Assembly (NCBI GenBank): GCA_031761405.1
Contig: JASEVX010000113.1
Span: forward strand, 1 to 64,000
Length of the DNA stretch: 64,000 bases
Direction of reading: 5' to 3'
Origin: Serripes groenlandicus
Lineage: Eukaryota; Mollusca; Bivalvia; Cardiida; Cardiidae
Positions 12,801 to 28,100 of this stretch are shown one piece after another. The notes under the pieces were generated by a model. It had not been told where the DNA came from, did no database searches, and worked only from the letters and a program-made list of their open reading frames with translations. Within the stretch, counting starts at the first letter, position 1. Every line of letters begins with the position of its first letter. A program made the translations under genes and the position numbers.

Positions 12801-15800
12801 TACATATCCAAAATGGCGGCCCCCATGGATTTTTCCAGTTTCATTTCAGAAAGCTTCATGGGTTATTGAAAAAAAAAAAAAAAAAAAAAAATCTCACACC
12901 TGTTAACTATAAGCGAAAAAACCCATTCATGTTTTTTTTTCGTATTACCTTAATATGTTTGAAATACATTTGGAAGTGTGCCAGACCCCTTTTGAAGATA
13001 CGAAGAACATTGGAAACTTGAATAATTTGTAAGAATTACGACTTAGTTTGTAAATCTTCCGTTTTCCTAGACATATACAGCGACTTCGAAGAAAAAGGAC
13101 TATATATACATAGGATTGCACATTGACTGAAAATGATCCTATCTTAGGGAAAATCAAAAAAGAAAATCACTCACAACTAGGCTATTTGCCGACATTGCGT
13201 TCAGATATCCTGTCCTTTTGCTTTTAAATGTACAGAGGAATATCAATTGAACCAGTGCATGAGCATAAAGCTACACGTTGACATTTCTAAACAGTGTAGG
13301 CTCAGTTCAGTCTGTTCATCTACACAAGTTGACATGACCTTTAACATGCTTACTTAAGTAGTTTATGAACAGTGGTAAAGTTCTTTATCAGTTTGTGCGA
13401 ATGCCCAGGCTGATCTGGATCTATACTGCTCACGAGAACTAACATGTGCATTTTGGCAAGGTCGGGCTCAGTTTTTTCCGATCCAGTGACATGTTTAATA
13501 TCTGTATGTTACGGGAACAGTTTTATGAGTACGCGGTGCTACAGGAAAAACAACCTTAGCGTAATAAGAACAAGTTTAGATAAGAATTACATTGCACCTT
13601 CCTGCCTATCATCTGATTCAAATGGACAATACTTATCAGAAGTGCATTGCAACATTACGTGACTCGATTTTGACCAGCACAGATCAAGATGTATAATACA
13701 TTCGACAACACAAGCTTGACAGAGGTATACTTGGACCGTTACCAGAAAACCAGACTAAGTCTTCACCAACGTGTCGGAAAGTTGTTCCTGCCACTTTCAA
13801 CAGCGTGAGATGGAATGCACGTATTTAAGATTCATTTGGAAGTTAAACTTACATATGTTGAAATACAGGATCGATCACGACGTCTGAGGGAGATGACAGA
13901 TTCTAATATATTGATATGTCCACCTTCTTTCGACATTCTCATTTTCTCATTCAAAATAGCGCATATCACAGAGCCTTTGTTGGTGATGTCACTGAAAGAA
14001 ACACATATATACATACACAAGGAATATACGAAAGAGTTGAAGGGGTAAATAAGATGTGATGAATCCAAAATATTTGCATTTATTTAAATCATTTTACATT
14101 TCATGCAACAGCATATACACATGTACAACTTTGAGCAATAATTCAATAGCTCACCCCAGTACCATTCCGTTCATAAAATCTGCAGTGGGATTAAGAATAC
14201 GCTATTCAAAATTCAAAAGTAACAATTAATTAAACGCGTATTTAGAAATAAGCGCATTAAAATTAGATTTTTGTTTTACTTTAACTGACTTGGTGTGATA
14301 TGTCTGTGGTACTTAAGCAGTTTTGAACTTACCTAGATTGAATCATTATTCGCTCATTTGAAGACATGTGTGGGTGTTTTGTACAAACTGAGTCTAGTAA
14401 CCGTATAACACTCTCAGCTCCATGGCTATGTTGTGACACGTCCAGAGACAACGCAAGATCAAATTGTGAAATACTACGTGTTTGTGGGTTTGATGAACCT
14501 GCCTTCTGTTAACATATAATAGATAGATAGATAGATATTCTTTATTTCCTCCATATTTGAAGAGTTAGTACATTTCATAATAAACATAACAGAAGTGAGA
14601 ACATAAATAAATATATATATACACACACATATATATATATACACACATATACACATACACATATACACACACACATATATATAACCCCGTAAAACCAAAA
14701 CATTAGTTCCTGTTAATTGTAGAGTCATTTGGTAAACTGGAAATGTACAGACTGTGGCTAAAATGTTGTTTAAAAGTAAATGCTTAAGTCAAGCACTTCA
14801 TACGGTAAAAGGATGCAGCTTCTGCTGTGTTTAACATCGGTAAAAAAGGACGGTAGATTAGTGACAAAACCATACCGTTCACCGGAGAAAACTCAGCAAA
14901 TAAAAAAGGGATGATGAAGGAAATCAGAAATATACCAAATGTGTTAACCAATTTATTGTTATGGGTTAATTACGTTTTGCCTTAGTGAGTACATTAACAA
15001 CATGAATGGTAACGTTAAAAGGAAACGTTACATGCATTTACATAACCTATGGCCTGTAGCGGCCAATCATTTAGTAATATAACCTGCGATATGATTCTAT
15101 CCGACATACTATGTGCGATATGTTTCGACAGTTAATTGAGAGGTTTTTATTTCCGGTAAAAAATGTGAACCACCTTTAAATCTTTAGTATAAGTAAATGT
15201 CCTTTCTACAAATGAGACGGCGGTCCCCTTTTCTGAATCTCGGCTTAGTTGAAAGTCTCCATACACTTGCTTGGTGACTGACCAAGGCTGTAAAATAAAC
15301 AAAATAACAGAAAACTACACGTAATTACTACAAACCCTCCGTGACGAAAAACGTTTAATAGTTGTTAAACAGTTCTAATATTTTTACTTATTCATTTGTT
15401 GGTCACTAATTATTGTAGCAACTAGTTTATTAAAACATATTGTTGGTTATTGACCCTGCACTGAGAACTCCGTTGGATAACGTCCTTAGGTGATATTGCA
15501 GAGCTTGCGAGGAACCGTGCGCAGAAGAACTAAGACCAACAATGATGTCACAGCACAGGGTTAATACACTTTTTTATTGCATACCTTCATATTGTAAATG
15601 TATCTAATGTAGTGTTTCACGATTGACAGCTTTTTAAAGAATGCTAAATTTGTATTTTCTAAGAAAAAACACCTGATGTGGTGCTTGTATGTTCGCGAAG
15701 TAATATGAATCTCATGAATATTAATGAACCGGTGTTCGAAATTTCATGAATAGTAATGACCCGATGCATTCTTCAACTTCAACGATAACATGACATATAC

Positions 15801-15909
15801 ATATGATTCTGGCCACGATCGAAAGATCATGAACACTGTTTTCAATGAAAGTGAATGAACCATTTTTCAAAATACTCAATAATGGTACAAAAAAGTAACG
15901 TATTATTAT

Positions 15910-15961
<52 letters not shown>

Positions 15962-16039
15962 TGTAGTAGTAGAAGTAGTAGTAGTAGTAGTTATAGTAAT
16001 GGTAGTAGTAGTATTAATAGTAGTAATAGTAGTAGTATT

Positions 16040-16102
<63 letters not shown>

Positions 16103-19100
16103 TTCATTTTAATTCCTCCTAGTGGAGATTGATAAATAACAAATAATCATAAGTTTAAGTTAAATTAACAAATAGTATGGATATAGAGCATCGTTATGCA
16201 GTTCATGTACAAATAATAATATGAATATATACACTGTTGAATAGTGATATTTACTGCTTTCCTTCATGGATATATGCTTTATGACCGTGTTTCATCTTTA
16301 AGGTTTGGGCACAGAACGCAGTTTAGTGCATTTTGGAACTATGTGTGATTTCCGACTCACAGAGATCCCACTAGGTTCCTAAGGCAGCTATAGGCATACA
16401 CCAATGAGCGCTTGAGCATTAGTCTTTCTGTTTCATGTGAAATATCGGTTTCCAGTTTTGAGCATAGAATCTTCAACATGAAACTTTCAGATGAGTACGA
16501 GCTAAGTTCTTCCGCAATACCAGCATTAACCTCATGTTGTATGCTTAGTATGAACGACGTTTTCTGCGACGTCAAACATGGACACTCACAAAGAACGTGT
16601 TTGATACTATCGCTGGTAAACGCATAGCACAGTTTACAATACAATTATCAATATAAGTAGTAGCTGAAGTAATAGTTTAAGAAGCAGTAAGTGTCGAAAG
16701 AGTTATTGCTGTAGTGATAATACTGAGTAGTAGCAGTAGTGGTGGTTGAGTATTGGTGGTAGAAGTGTTGACGTTAGATTTATATAAATAAACATACATT
16801 TTTTTTGGACTGTTTGTCTTCCACCAAAGTTATAATTGTTTTAACGTTGTGATTATCAACAATTTCCAAACATTCTCCTATTGTGCCGTCATTGGGAATT
16901 CTTGTGAGCAAGTAAATGTTTCCACCGCCGATTCCCTGAATTGAGACAAAAGACATAATAATGCTGTTTTACACTCCTGACATCAATTGTATATTAGCGT
17001 ATTGTTTATTACACCGGTAGCATGTAATTCGCAGAACAAGTTCTGTTTCTCTGAGGAAGACATTAGCAATTCTAATTAAACTTATATCCCTTTACATGTT
17101 GCACTATATTTAATATGTGTTTCATCCGTACAAAATTATATTACGTCTACTAAAATACAGTAGAATCTCAGGACGTCGACAACGGAAAATAAATATAAAA
17201 CCCGGCACTTCATTCTGATCAATAATTGTGTAATTTTATGTCTCGTCTCTACTCTGGAGACTTATTGTTTTGGCCATGGCCGTCCATCAATAACAATTCG
17301 GTGTCTGCTCAAACACAGGAGTTTCAAATAACTTTAAACTTCATAGGATGATTGGTCTTTTTCAGTAGATGAAGACTTTTGTGTTTTGGTCACAAAGGTG
17401 TTAATATTCAAGTCCATATGATTATTGAACTTATTATTCCGATTGGACTCCTAAAACGGATCGTTTCCGTCAAATGCCAAAATAGAATGGCTTGTAAATG
17501 TCAAATTGGTTTCGGCTAAATATCTCAATAGCCCGTTGACCCTAAATCTTCAAACTTCACAAGGTGTTCCGTGTAATAACGCTCATACTGTTTAAAGGGT
17601 CACCGGGTCAAAGGTCAAGGTCACATGGGCCGTGAAATTCAGGGGGAGGGGTTCGATTAACCGAGTTTTGACTGCACAGAAAAATATGACACATAGGTTA
17701 TTATGTTTTATTACCTACAAAGATCAGCAATGGCTTTAAATGTGTCAGCGTAGCGCAACGAGTTTATATTTTTTTCAGTATAAGATGTGCAAACAGTCAC
17801 ATACTTTGCCATGACATATAAGTGTTACTCCTAAATGGATAAGACAAACATCCGTCGATGAGTACAACACGTTTGATATCATATAATGATTTAAATGGAA
17901 ATTTAGATATATGAATGACGATATATAAACACTGTGCATTCTACTACTGTTACTGCTTCATAACAGTTCTAAATTACGGTATAGTACAATTTCACTTATG
18001 AACTCTTAAAGAGAAATGTATCCCGGAGAAAACGCTATAAAACATTTACCAATCATATACCGATATGTAAATACGGACGACGTATGAACAACATGGCATA
18101 TATGGATATTTTCCGATCACAGTCAAATGATATGCTGGTCAAATTCAAAGAGTATCGACCAATCAAGACATTTCACATACCTGAATATATTCACAAAAGT
18201 AAAGTATCTCGAATGAATTCCAACGTAAATTGGTGATGTCATAAACTAACAGAAAACAATGGAATTTAATGTTATATGAATTTACTGGACATACCGGCAA
18301 CAGAGTTATGTCTGATTTCTCCATGTTGTTACCATTGTATTTCTTTGGTCTATATTCATCTACTGAAATAGTTTTGCAGATAATATGTATGCGTACGCTC
18401 TAGATTATATCATAAGACGACAACTGCTAACAAAGAAAAGTATATAATAGATTTAAAATCAGATCCATGCCGAAAAGAAAGAACATTCGGCAATATTTGA
18501 CTTACATAATAGAAATAAATCACCATGCGATTCCGTAAAAATGAATGGGGGTTTTCATATCCATGTTAAATCTCCAAATCAAGAAATAATCAATGAGTGT
18601 TTCATCAACTGAAACGAGTGTTTAACTGTTTGATCGAATCGTAAGCAATATGAATTGCAAATCACCAAATGTCGTGGTTCCCACAAAAAATCTAAATTAT
18701 AACTTGTTCAGCAATTTTTAATTATCCGCAATTGAAAGTGAAATTATTTTAAATGAAAACCCTATTCTTCTGGCAAAATCATATCTATGTTAATACGTAG
18801 CATATAATCTATTCAAAACATACTTTCTGCATCACAAAGATCCTTCCCATTTATCGGTCGCTTCTCTTCGAGACTATTGTTGGCAATCTATTAAAAAAAA
18901 ATCAGCAAATAATTTGCAAATATACAATAGTTGCATGAATGGTTGTGAAATATTTAAGATGAACAATAAAGCAAAACATTTTGAGATTCGAAAGGAAAGT
19001 AAATTCAGTCTCAAAATTGAAAAATAAGAAGGCTGCATTTAGACCAATAATCATTCTTAGAACGTAAAAGTTTTTAAAACCATAGTATGCGTCTGACACA

Positions 19101-22100
19101 ATTAATGTGGAGTTTCCCTGTGGGTTGCGTTGCTTCTAGCTTGAATTACCCAGTTTGTCTTGGTACCGACTTCGTCATAGAACTTTGTCAATGCTGATTT
19201 AAAACCGACAAGTCCGTTTTGAAGAATCCATAACCATTCTCGTTATATCAAAATACCAAATATTGAGTAGAATCCTTAACAGTAAATAGCCTGGTCAGAT
19301 AGCACTGATTCTCAGGGCAAGCCTGACTGGCTCTAAAGTGATGAGACAGGCTTCATAATTGGATAAGAGTAGTCAAAGGGTTAACGGTATTACATACATG
19401 GATGTTATGTCAGTAACGAGTTTTGAGTAAGTATGCTTTTATTTGTAGGTATGCTATACTTTACAGCAATATGTATACATGTACATACTTGATACTGGAC
19501 TTTAAGCCGAATTTGCCCATTTTCTTTGTCTTTCTTTATCATGAAGTCATAGTAGTCAGAGAATTGAGATTGCCAGACATGATGTGTTCCAAACAAAAGA
19601 GCATCGGCTACGGCTTCGTGGAGGTACACATATTGTTCCTGAAACAAAAGGAAAGATGGTGATACAATTATACCGACGTTCTAATTCAAATAAGGGATAC
19701 ATTTAAGCAAACGCACATGTTTCATATGAAGAATTATTATGTGTCAAGAGACGTGAAAACTCGAGGTTTCAACACGGGTAAACTATATATATCAACAACC
19801 GGTTAAAGGATATTTACAACAGCAGACGTAACCTAGGTAAAATAGATAGCTTCTGGTTTGCTGTACATAGTGTGGAAGCCTAACTTGATATGTTAGAACG
19901 CTTGAGATCTGGTGACAATGTTAACAACTTACCTTACCATTACATGACCATTGTTTGCGTTTCTATTAACATGCACATGAAGTAACATTTACAGGAAAAG
20001 GGGTACCCTTCATTTCTTCTAGTAAATGGCAACGATATACATATAAGAAAATAAAACATATATAACTCAATCTTCAACACAGCGATGTTTTATCTTATCT
20101 TCACTTCAAAATGGATTGTGAATATATAATCGAACATCTGACTTACACATGTTTGGACCATCTTGACCCTTTGTTGCCTTAGCATTTCGACCACATCAAA
20201 TGGTGTCACACTCCCTCTACTAACAGCCTGATGATAGAGATTATCCAGGGCTATAAATGTCCCCGTCCTTCCTACACCAGCGCTACAATGATATATTGCA
20301 TTAGCAATGTCATGCATAAAAACACCCAGTGACGTTTACACAGCGAGATATAGCGCAGCAAACAGTGATTTTTGAATAGAGTTTAGGTGTAAAGATGTTA
20401 ACTTGTGGTTGGAGAATACTACGCGTGTTATGACTCGTTTGAATTTTATTCTGCTTCAAGTTATTATAAAATACAATCTTTAAGAAATTGAATTTTCCAA
20501 GTATTGATCTTCAAATGGATATAATTCATTTTTTCGAATTTAATCTTAGATGATATACTTTTACCCTAAACACTTATAGAAGAGGGCTTTTTCTGATGCA
20601 CCCATATTTTTCTACAAACATATGTTTGTTTGAAGCAAAACGATAAGTGTACCCCTTTTCTGATGCCAACTGGTGGTTATCTATTTCATTAACCAATATG
20701 GCTCGCATAAGTAATGTAGAGGTAGGATCACTAAAGGAACATTTATGAGATTTTATTTTGAAGTAGAAAATAAGCACTATCGTAAGAATACAACTATTTT
20801 TAAAATCATTTTGCTTCACAATATGTACCCAAGAAACATATCTAACAAGTTCGATAAGTGGGAGAAGAATTTCACAGTTTGGGCATTTCCTCTTTTCAGC
20901 AGCAGCATACACCGTTCTCCATAATAACACATTTACGACAGGACCCATAAATAAACATTCCTGTGAGGTATACTTGAACATTTCAATTGGTTTAGCAGGA
21001 GATGACGTTTAACGCTCAAAGTTAACGATCACAAATTCTGCTTAAGTGATCCTACACACACAACTAGGAGCATTTTCTAGTCAAGAACGGTGTATTTTCT
21101 ATAGCGTTTTGCTCTAAAGATAGTGAATAGTACTACGCAATGTGTATTTCGTTTAAAATGCTATCCTGCCGTCGTTTAAATATGAAATAAACTTGAAGAA
21201 AAATGAATTATTGCAGGATGAGATCGTCAAATGGTAAAGAGAACTGTGTTAGACTTTATTCTTAGATGAAAGCTATAAACTAATAAATAATATATATAAA
21301 CATATAACTTTCCGCTCGCACATTACACACAATAGATTAATATGTGTCCTTTTTGCGTGATCAAGATATTACACTATGTTCTGTTGCATTCTGTCCTGTT
21401 ATAGCAGTCAGAACAGGAATGATTTTTATAGGCGCCAATTACTGAAGAGCAATAAGTTTCCAGTTAAGCTTAACCATAATGATGATAAACTGACTGCCTA
21501 CAACATGTACCTGCAGTGTACAACCACTGGTCCACTTTCCATTTCTTTCTCTTTAAACACTTTACGCCAAAACTGTACAAGAGACCACGTGCTGTCCGGG
21601 ACGTCTTTATCTGGCCACGCCTTGTAATGGAATTGTACTACTTTCCGCGGCTTTTCGTTATCCTGTAGGAGATATAAAGTCGATAATCATGAACATACTT
21701 TGTTTCAAATAAGTTTCCTCATCACATAAAGCCTTCTCTGGGCATTTCAAAATCCCATTACTTAAGTATCATATGACACTACTAATTTGGTTTTCAGTCT
21801 TACGCTCAAGTGTTTGTTACAACGCGCAAACCAAACTATGATTTTTTGTTATATAACCTTAGTCACGTTGGAGCAAAAACTGACAAATTTCATGTACATT
21901 TTTTCGAAATACGCCTCATAAATCCCTTTACCTAATACATAAAACATCTCATTCGTGTTCATGTATTATCACTTTTAATAAACTCGTTAACTAAGATAAA
22001 TATGAAGCTCGCCAAGGCTCAAGGCATATCATCTTAGTTGCCGCGATTGTTGAAAGTGATAATAAATAAATACTCATGAAATGTCTTCTACATTTATATT

Positions 22101-25100
22101 TTCATTCTCTAGAAAAGAGTCAGATTAAAGTTTCTTGATTTGTAATAATTCAACATATATACTAGTCCAAAAGAACCCTCGATTTTTAAAGCGACTGAAC
22201 TCCAGATACCCAACTGTCGAAAAAAAATAAAATTTCCAATTTTAAGAAAATAAGGGTTATATTTGTATTTGGGGCATTAAAATATGATAACTGACATATT
22301 ACATACCCCTATAATCGGTGAGATTTTCTTGTTTTCGATACCTCTTCCGTCGCCAATTCTACCCTGTCAGTAACTGGGTAAGTTTATAAATAGCTTTCGA
22401 TGCTTTTAATCTCATTCATCACGTGACTTGAAAAGTCGTCACGTGAATTGAAGAGTCGTCACATGACCGATAGGACGCATGCGCATTAAATGAAACATTT
22501 TTATACCATGAAGGTTTTATGCAAAATCACGAGGAGCTCATGCAATCACAAACAAATCTCTATGATTACTGTGGTTCGACTCCGCCAAACGTGTAAATTG
22601 TGTATAACTGTATACGCCTGTCAGAGTGAACCGTTATAATATTTATATCACGTGATCGTTGCAAGGTGCCCGTCTGAAGGATTCCGTGGTATTTTTAAAT
22701 AGGAAACCCCTTCATCGGGACAATTGAAAACGACTCAAGTTCACTTTATTGATATAAAACGATACATTTTCTACCCTGGTTTAACTTGAATAACATTTAG
22801 GGCAAATCTGGATTTCAGTCGCTTTAAGATTGTTTCTTTTGCCTTTAACAGAAATGCGTCCTGTGGTGCCTTACGTGGGGTATAAGTTGATCAGAGAAAC
22901 GCCTTACACGTTGTATTTTAACATCATGTTAAATTCCACGTTGACCAAGGTAAATCATTTCGAAACGAATACCCGATTAATCGTTCAAGACATTGTCTGC
23001 ATAAGTGATGTGACGTGAACATAATTTTCGCCATTTATGTACACTTTAATAAAATGCTAGATTTATGAAAACACCACACATCAAATTAAACAATAAGGCC
23101 CCTAGCTCTCTGTATATAACTCTGTCAGTATACCCCCAATGTCTCGTTTACTGAGTAACCGTACTCGTCGTGGATATATACCTGCTGAATTTCCAGTATC
23201 CTCACTGTGTAATCTGGAATGATGCTTTCTTTTATAAGTGTAATATTGATTCTTTCAAAAGTGAGAGTCCCTTCATCTGGCCAGTACTGTATACATTTGA
23301 CCTACAATTCATGTTTTAAAATAGTTTAATCAATAAATACAAATATAATTAAACGCATGTGTTAAAGATTATTTGACATGTACAATAAACTTTATCACAT
23401 AAATACCCTTATTTTCAAGTTGAGAACAAATCACGGAACAACGTTATCATACACGTGTGATAACAAAAACACGTCATACACGCGACTACTGATGACGTCA
23501 TTTTGACCTTTATCTTTATTATGTTTAATGTTAAGTTGTTAAATTTTACACATTGAAAAATGCAATAATACGTTATTTTGAATAAATACCGAGTCTTAAT
23601 TGTTTAAAACATTGTTGTTTTTTTCTTCTTATTGAAAAATGATGAGGACTACTTTTTTATGCGGTGAATCACAAGTTCTTATGAAGAATATGTTATTCGC
23701 TCTTTGTTTTGATGTTGTCAATATTTTTCATTAAAACACACTGTTTAGGTGATAAAAAGAATCCATCACTCGTTTTTCTTTGGAGAAGATTTCTTAAATT
23801 CGTCTCGAAAAAGAGAGTTATTAACCTCGCCAAGAGGCTCGGTTAATAATCGTCTTTTTCTAGACTCATTTAAGAAATCTTGATCTCCAAAGAAAATTCA
23901 TGATGGATCATATATATATTATATAACAAATTTGATGTTTAGTTGCGAATAAAAGTACAAATTGCATTTCCTGTGTCTTTGTACAAATACTATTTCTATA
24001 ATTCGTCTGTGTTTCGAGAAATCCAATACAAGTGTGAACAATGTTTATCACATAAATACCCTTATTTTCAAGTTGAGAACAAATCACGGAACAACGTTAT
24101 CATACACGTGTGATAACAAAAACACGTCATACACGCGACTACTGATGACGTCATTTTGACCTTTATCTTTATTATATTTATTGTTAAGTTGTTAAATTTT
24201 ACACATTGAAAAATACAATAATACGTTATTTTGAATAAATAACGAGTCTTAATTGTTTAAAATATTGTTTTTTTTTTCTTCTTATTGAAAAATGATGAGG
24301 ACTACTTTTTTATGCGTGAATCACAAGTTCTTATGAAGAATATGTTATTCGGTCTTTGTTTTGATGTTGTTAATATTTTTCATTAAAACACACTGTTTAG
24401 GTGATCAAAAGAATCCATCACTCGTTTTTCTTTGGAGAAGATTTCTTAAATTCGTCTCGAAAAAGAGAGTTATTAACCTCGCCAAGAGGCTCGGTTAATA
24501 ACCGTCTTTTTCTAGACTCATTTAAGAAATCTTGATCTCCAAAGAAAACTCATGATGGATCCTGTATTTATCCAATACTAATAGTACGCATTCGCTCTAG
24601 TCTAAACACAATTTAAATGAATTTAGTTCGAACTAAATATGTTACAAGGCTTTGAGCGATTTAGAAATTATGGCAATAAATGCTTAATAGTGCTGAATGT
24701 TAATAAAGTGGTATTTAATACCGTTCCAGTCTCAACCAAGTTTGTTAACATCACGATTTTGTTAGTCTTCTGTTGCCACACCATTCTCCAGAAGTCATCA
24801 ACCATCACCTTTGTTGGACCTTAAGTGTATAACAGAAACCGGGTGTATATTACTTATAATTTATCATTCTATGACATCAATCATTATACTGTTGATGGAA
24901 AGTCTACAGTCGTAGATTGGCATAACATGCAGGTTAGTTTTAATGTAATTTTTAAAACATATACATGAATTGTAATGCATTTTATTTCTTTTAATAATAA
25001 AATACATTTTAAATTCAAATATAAATTGTTATACATTGCCCATTAAATAAAGCAAAATATACAGGAATTTACAAAGAATATTCCAAAAGAAACAACACTT

Positions 25101-28100
25101 TAGTTGTTCAACAATAATCCATAATTACGATGAAAATCAAGTAGTTCTCTTGAAAACAACACATTTGCACATGTATAAATAATTCATTGCAGATTCAGAT
25201 TCTGAGGATTCTTGGAGATGAATGTTTTATTCAACGTGAGCACAACATCGTATAAATGTTCTTCTGGTGTAGCTACTTAATTCAGAAACTTTTTGTTGAA
25301 CATTTGTGTTTATCTTGCACTCAGCAGATTATCTGATTGATGAAGACTACATGATAACCTAAATAGTTATTGAAGTTTAAGAATATCAAATACTTGTCCG
25401 AAATTTATTAGAAAGCACATGATATGAAGATTACTTCTGACGATCCGGCGTTGAAAGCTAATGAAAGAAGGATTTTGATCAAACATTTGAAAAGTGTATT
25501 CATAAGATTATGCCATAATCAAATGTTCTAAAATAGAAAATATTATAGGATAACGACATACACTAACATTTTTAATATGTTGAAGCTTTAATTGCATATG
25601 AGCATGGTTTAACAATAAAATAAAATAAAAATCCCTAATCATACATTCTTTTAAAACACATGGAACCTACATTATCAGCCCTATTTCAGTATGTTTGTAA
25701 CCACGAGAAATGATTTACACACAGCCTGATCTACCGATGGATTCTTTCGTTATACATCAGTATGTTTGTAACCACGAGAAATTATTCACACACAGCCTGA
25801 CCTAGGATGAATTCCTCTTTCATGCTTCAGTCTGTTTGTAACCACGAACAATGATTCAAACACAGCCTGATCTACCGATAGATTCCTCTTGCATACATCA
25901 TTTTAATTGCAACCCCGAGAAACGATTAACACACATCCTGATCTACCAATGGATTCTTCTTTTATACAACAGTTAGTTTGTAACCACGAGAAATGATTTA
26001 CACACAGCCTGACCTAGGGATAGATTACTCTTTCATACATCAGTCTGTTTGTAACCACGAGAAATGATTCGCATACAGCCTGATCTAACGATGGAGTCCT
26101 CTTGCATACATCATTTCAATTGCAAACCCGAGAAACGATTAACACACATCCTGATCTACCAATGGATTCTTCTGTTATACAACAGTTAGTTTGTAACCAC
26201 GAGAAATGATTTACACACAGTCTGACCTAGGGATGGATTCCTCTTTAATACACCAATCTGTTTGTAACCACGATAAATGATTTACACACAGCCTGATCTG
26301 CCGATGGGTTCCTCTTTCATACAATAGTTTGTTTGTAACCACGATAAATGATTCGCACACAGGCTGAACTACAGATGGATTCCTCTTTCATACAACAGTC
26401 TGTTTGTTACCAAGAGAAATGATTAACACACAGCCTGATCTACCGATGGATTCCTCCTTCATACTACAGTCCGTTTGTAACCACGAGAAATGATTCGAAA
26501 ACAGCGTGATCTACCGATGGATTCATCTTCATACAACAGTCTGTTTGTAACCACGAGAAATGATTCGCACATAGCCTTATCTACCGATGGATTCCTCTTG
26601 CATACATCATTTTAATTGCAACCACGAGAAACAATTAACACACAACCTGATCTACCGATAGATTCCTCTTTTATTCATCATGTTCTTTGCAACAACGAGA
26701 AATGATTAGCATACAGCCTGATCTACCGATGGAATACCTTTTCATACATCTGTTTGTTTGCTACCGCGAGAAACGATTTGCATACATCCTGATCTACCGA
26801 TGGGTTCCTCTTTCATACATCAGCTTGTTTGTAACCACGAGAAATGATTCGCACACAGCCTTATCTACCGATGAATTCCTCTATCATACATCAGTCTGTT
26901 TATCACCACGATAAATGATTATCACACAGCCTGATCTACAGATGGATTCCTTTTTCATACAATAGTTTGTTCGTAACCACGAGAAATAATTCACAACCAT
27001 CCTCATCTACCGATTTTCATACATCATTTAGTTTTCAACCACGAGAAATGATTAACACACAGCCTGATGTACCGATATATTCCTCTTATATACATCATTC
27101 TGTTTTCAACCACGAGAAATGATTCATACAGCCTGATCTACCGACGGATTCCCTTTTTATACATCATTTTGCTTTCAACAACGAGAAATGAGTCACACAC
27201 AGCCTGATCTACATATGGATTCCTCTTTCATACTTTAGTCTGTTTGTAACTACGAGAAATGATTCACACACAGCATGATCTACCGATGGATTCCTCTTCA
27301 ATACATCAGTTTGTTCGTAACCACGATAAATGATTCCCAACCAGCCTGATCTACCGATGGATTCTCTTTCATACATCAGTCTGTTTGTAATAACAAGAAA
27401 TGATTCACACACATCCTGATCTATCGATGGATTCCTCTTTCATACATCAATCTGTTTGTTACCTCGAGAAACCATTCACACACAGCCTGATCTACCGATG
27501 TACATACAGGTATATTATCTTTTGCATCAGTGTTCGGTCTCTCTGAGTGTTACTACAATAATAATGTGTTGTTGTTTTTTTTTCTTTTTAAATGTATATT
27601 TCAAAAAACCACTCTGACAAAAACATACCTTGAGACGCAATGAATTTCTGCTCTTCAATGTATCCCTGAAAAAAAAAGAAGAACAAGACAAAAATGAGCC
27701 GATGTATAACTTAAATAAAAAGATCACAACAATACGAGAGTGCCTTAAAATTCATAGCACTTTCTGTATTTTCATAATTAACATATCTTTCAATCACAAA
27801 ATGGCGAACACATGGTATATGCAGGCATTGTTTATTAATTGCCAAATGTCAATGGTGGATGACAGCCATCTTAGTAATACAACTGAAGTGAAATGATGTC
27901 AACAGGCGAGATAACAAGAACGCTGCAACAGTACGCGATAGCTGTACGATATCTTATTATAGACCACGCTTTGCAAGTGATAATAAATGGTGTTTCTGAG
28001 AGTCAAGAGATCATTGGTGAAGTAATCATCAACTTATTTTATAGATGGAGGGGACGATTATTGGTAACATTCATGACGACTGATAGAGAGAACATTATAA

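Noticed and set aside
15855..16112. An 85-codon open frame with a long poly-Val stretch
   Set aside because: It is the translation of (TAG)n and (TTTA)n microsatellites.
20574..20981. The longest minus-strand frame between D1 exons (135 codons)
   Set aside because: Part of it matches a repeat at 11.9 kb; it has no domain, and the flanking exons already join in phase.
21376..21627. Plus-strand 83-codon frame
   Set aside because: It is the antisense of the D1 exon that encodes the WPD loop and VHC; the minus-strand reading has clear PTP motifs.
24639..24824. Plus-strand frame over the DFWRMVW exon
   Set aside because: Antisense shadow of the 24722-24819 exon.
26687..27412. Frames inside the 25.7-27.5 kb array
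   Set aside because: The ~72-bp period also keeps frames open; there is no splice or start context.
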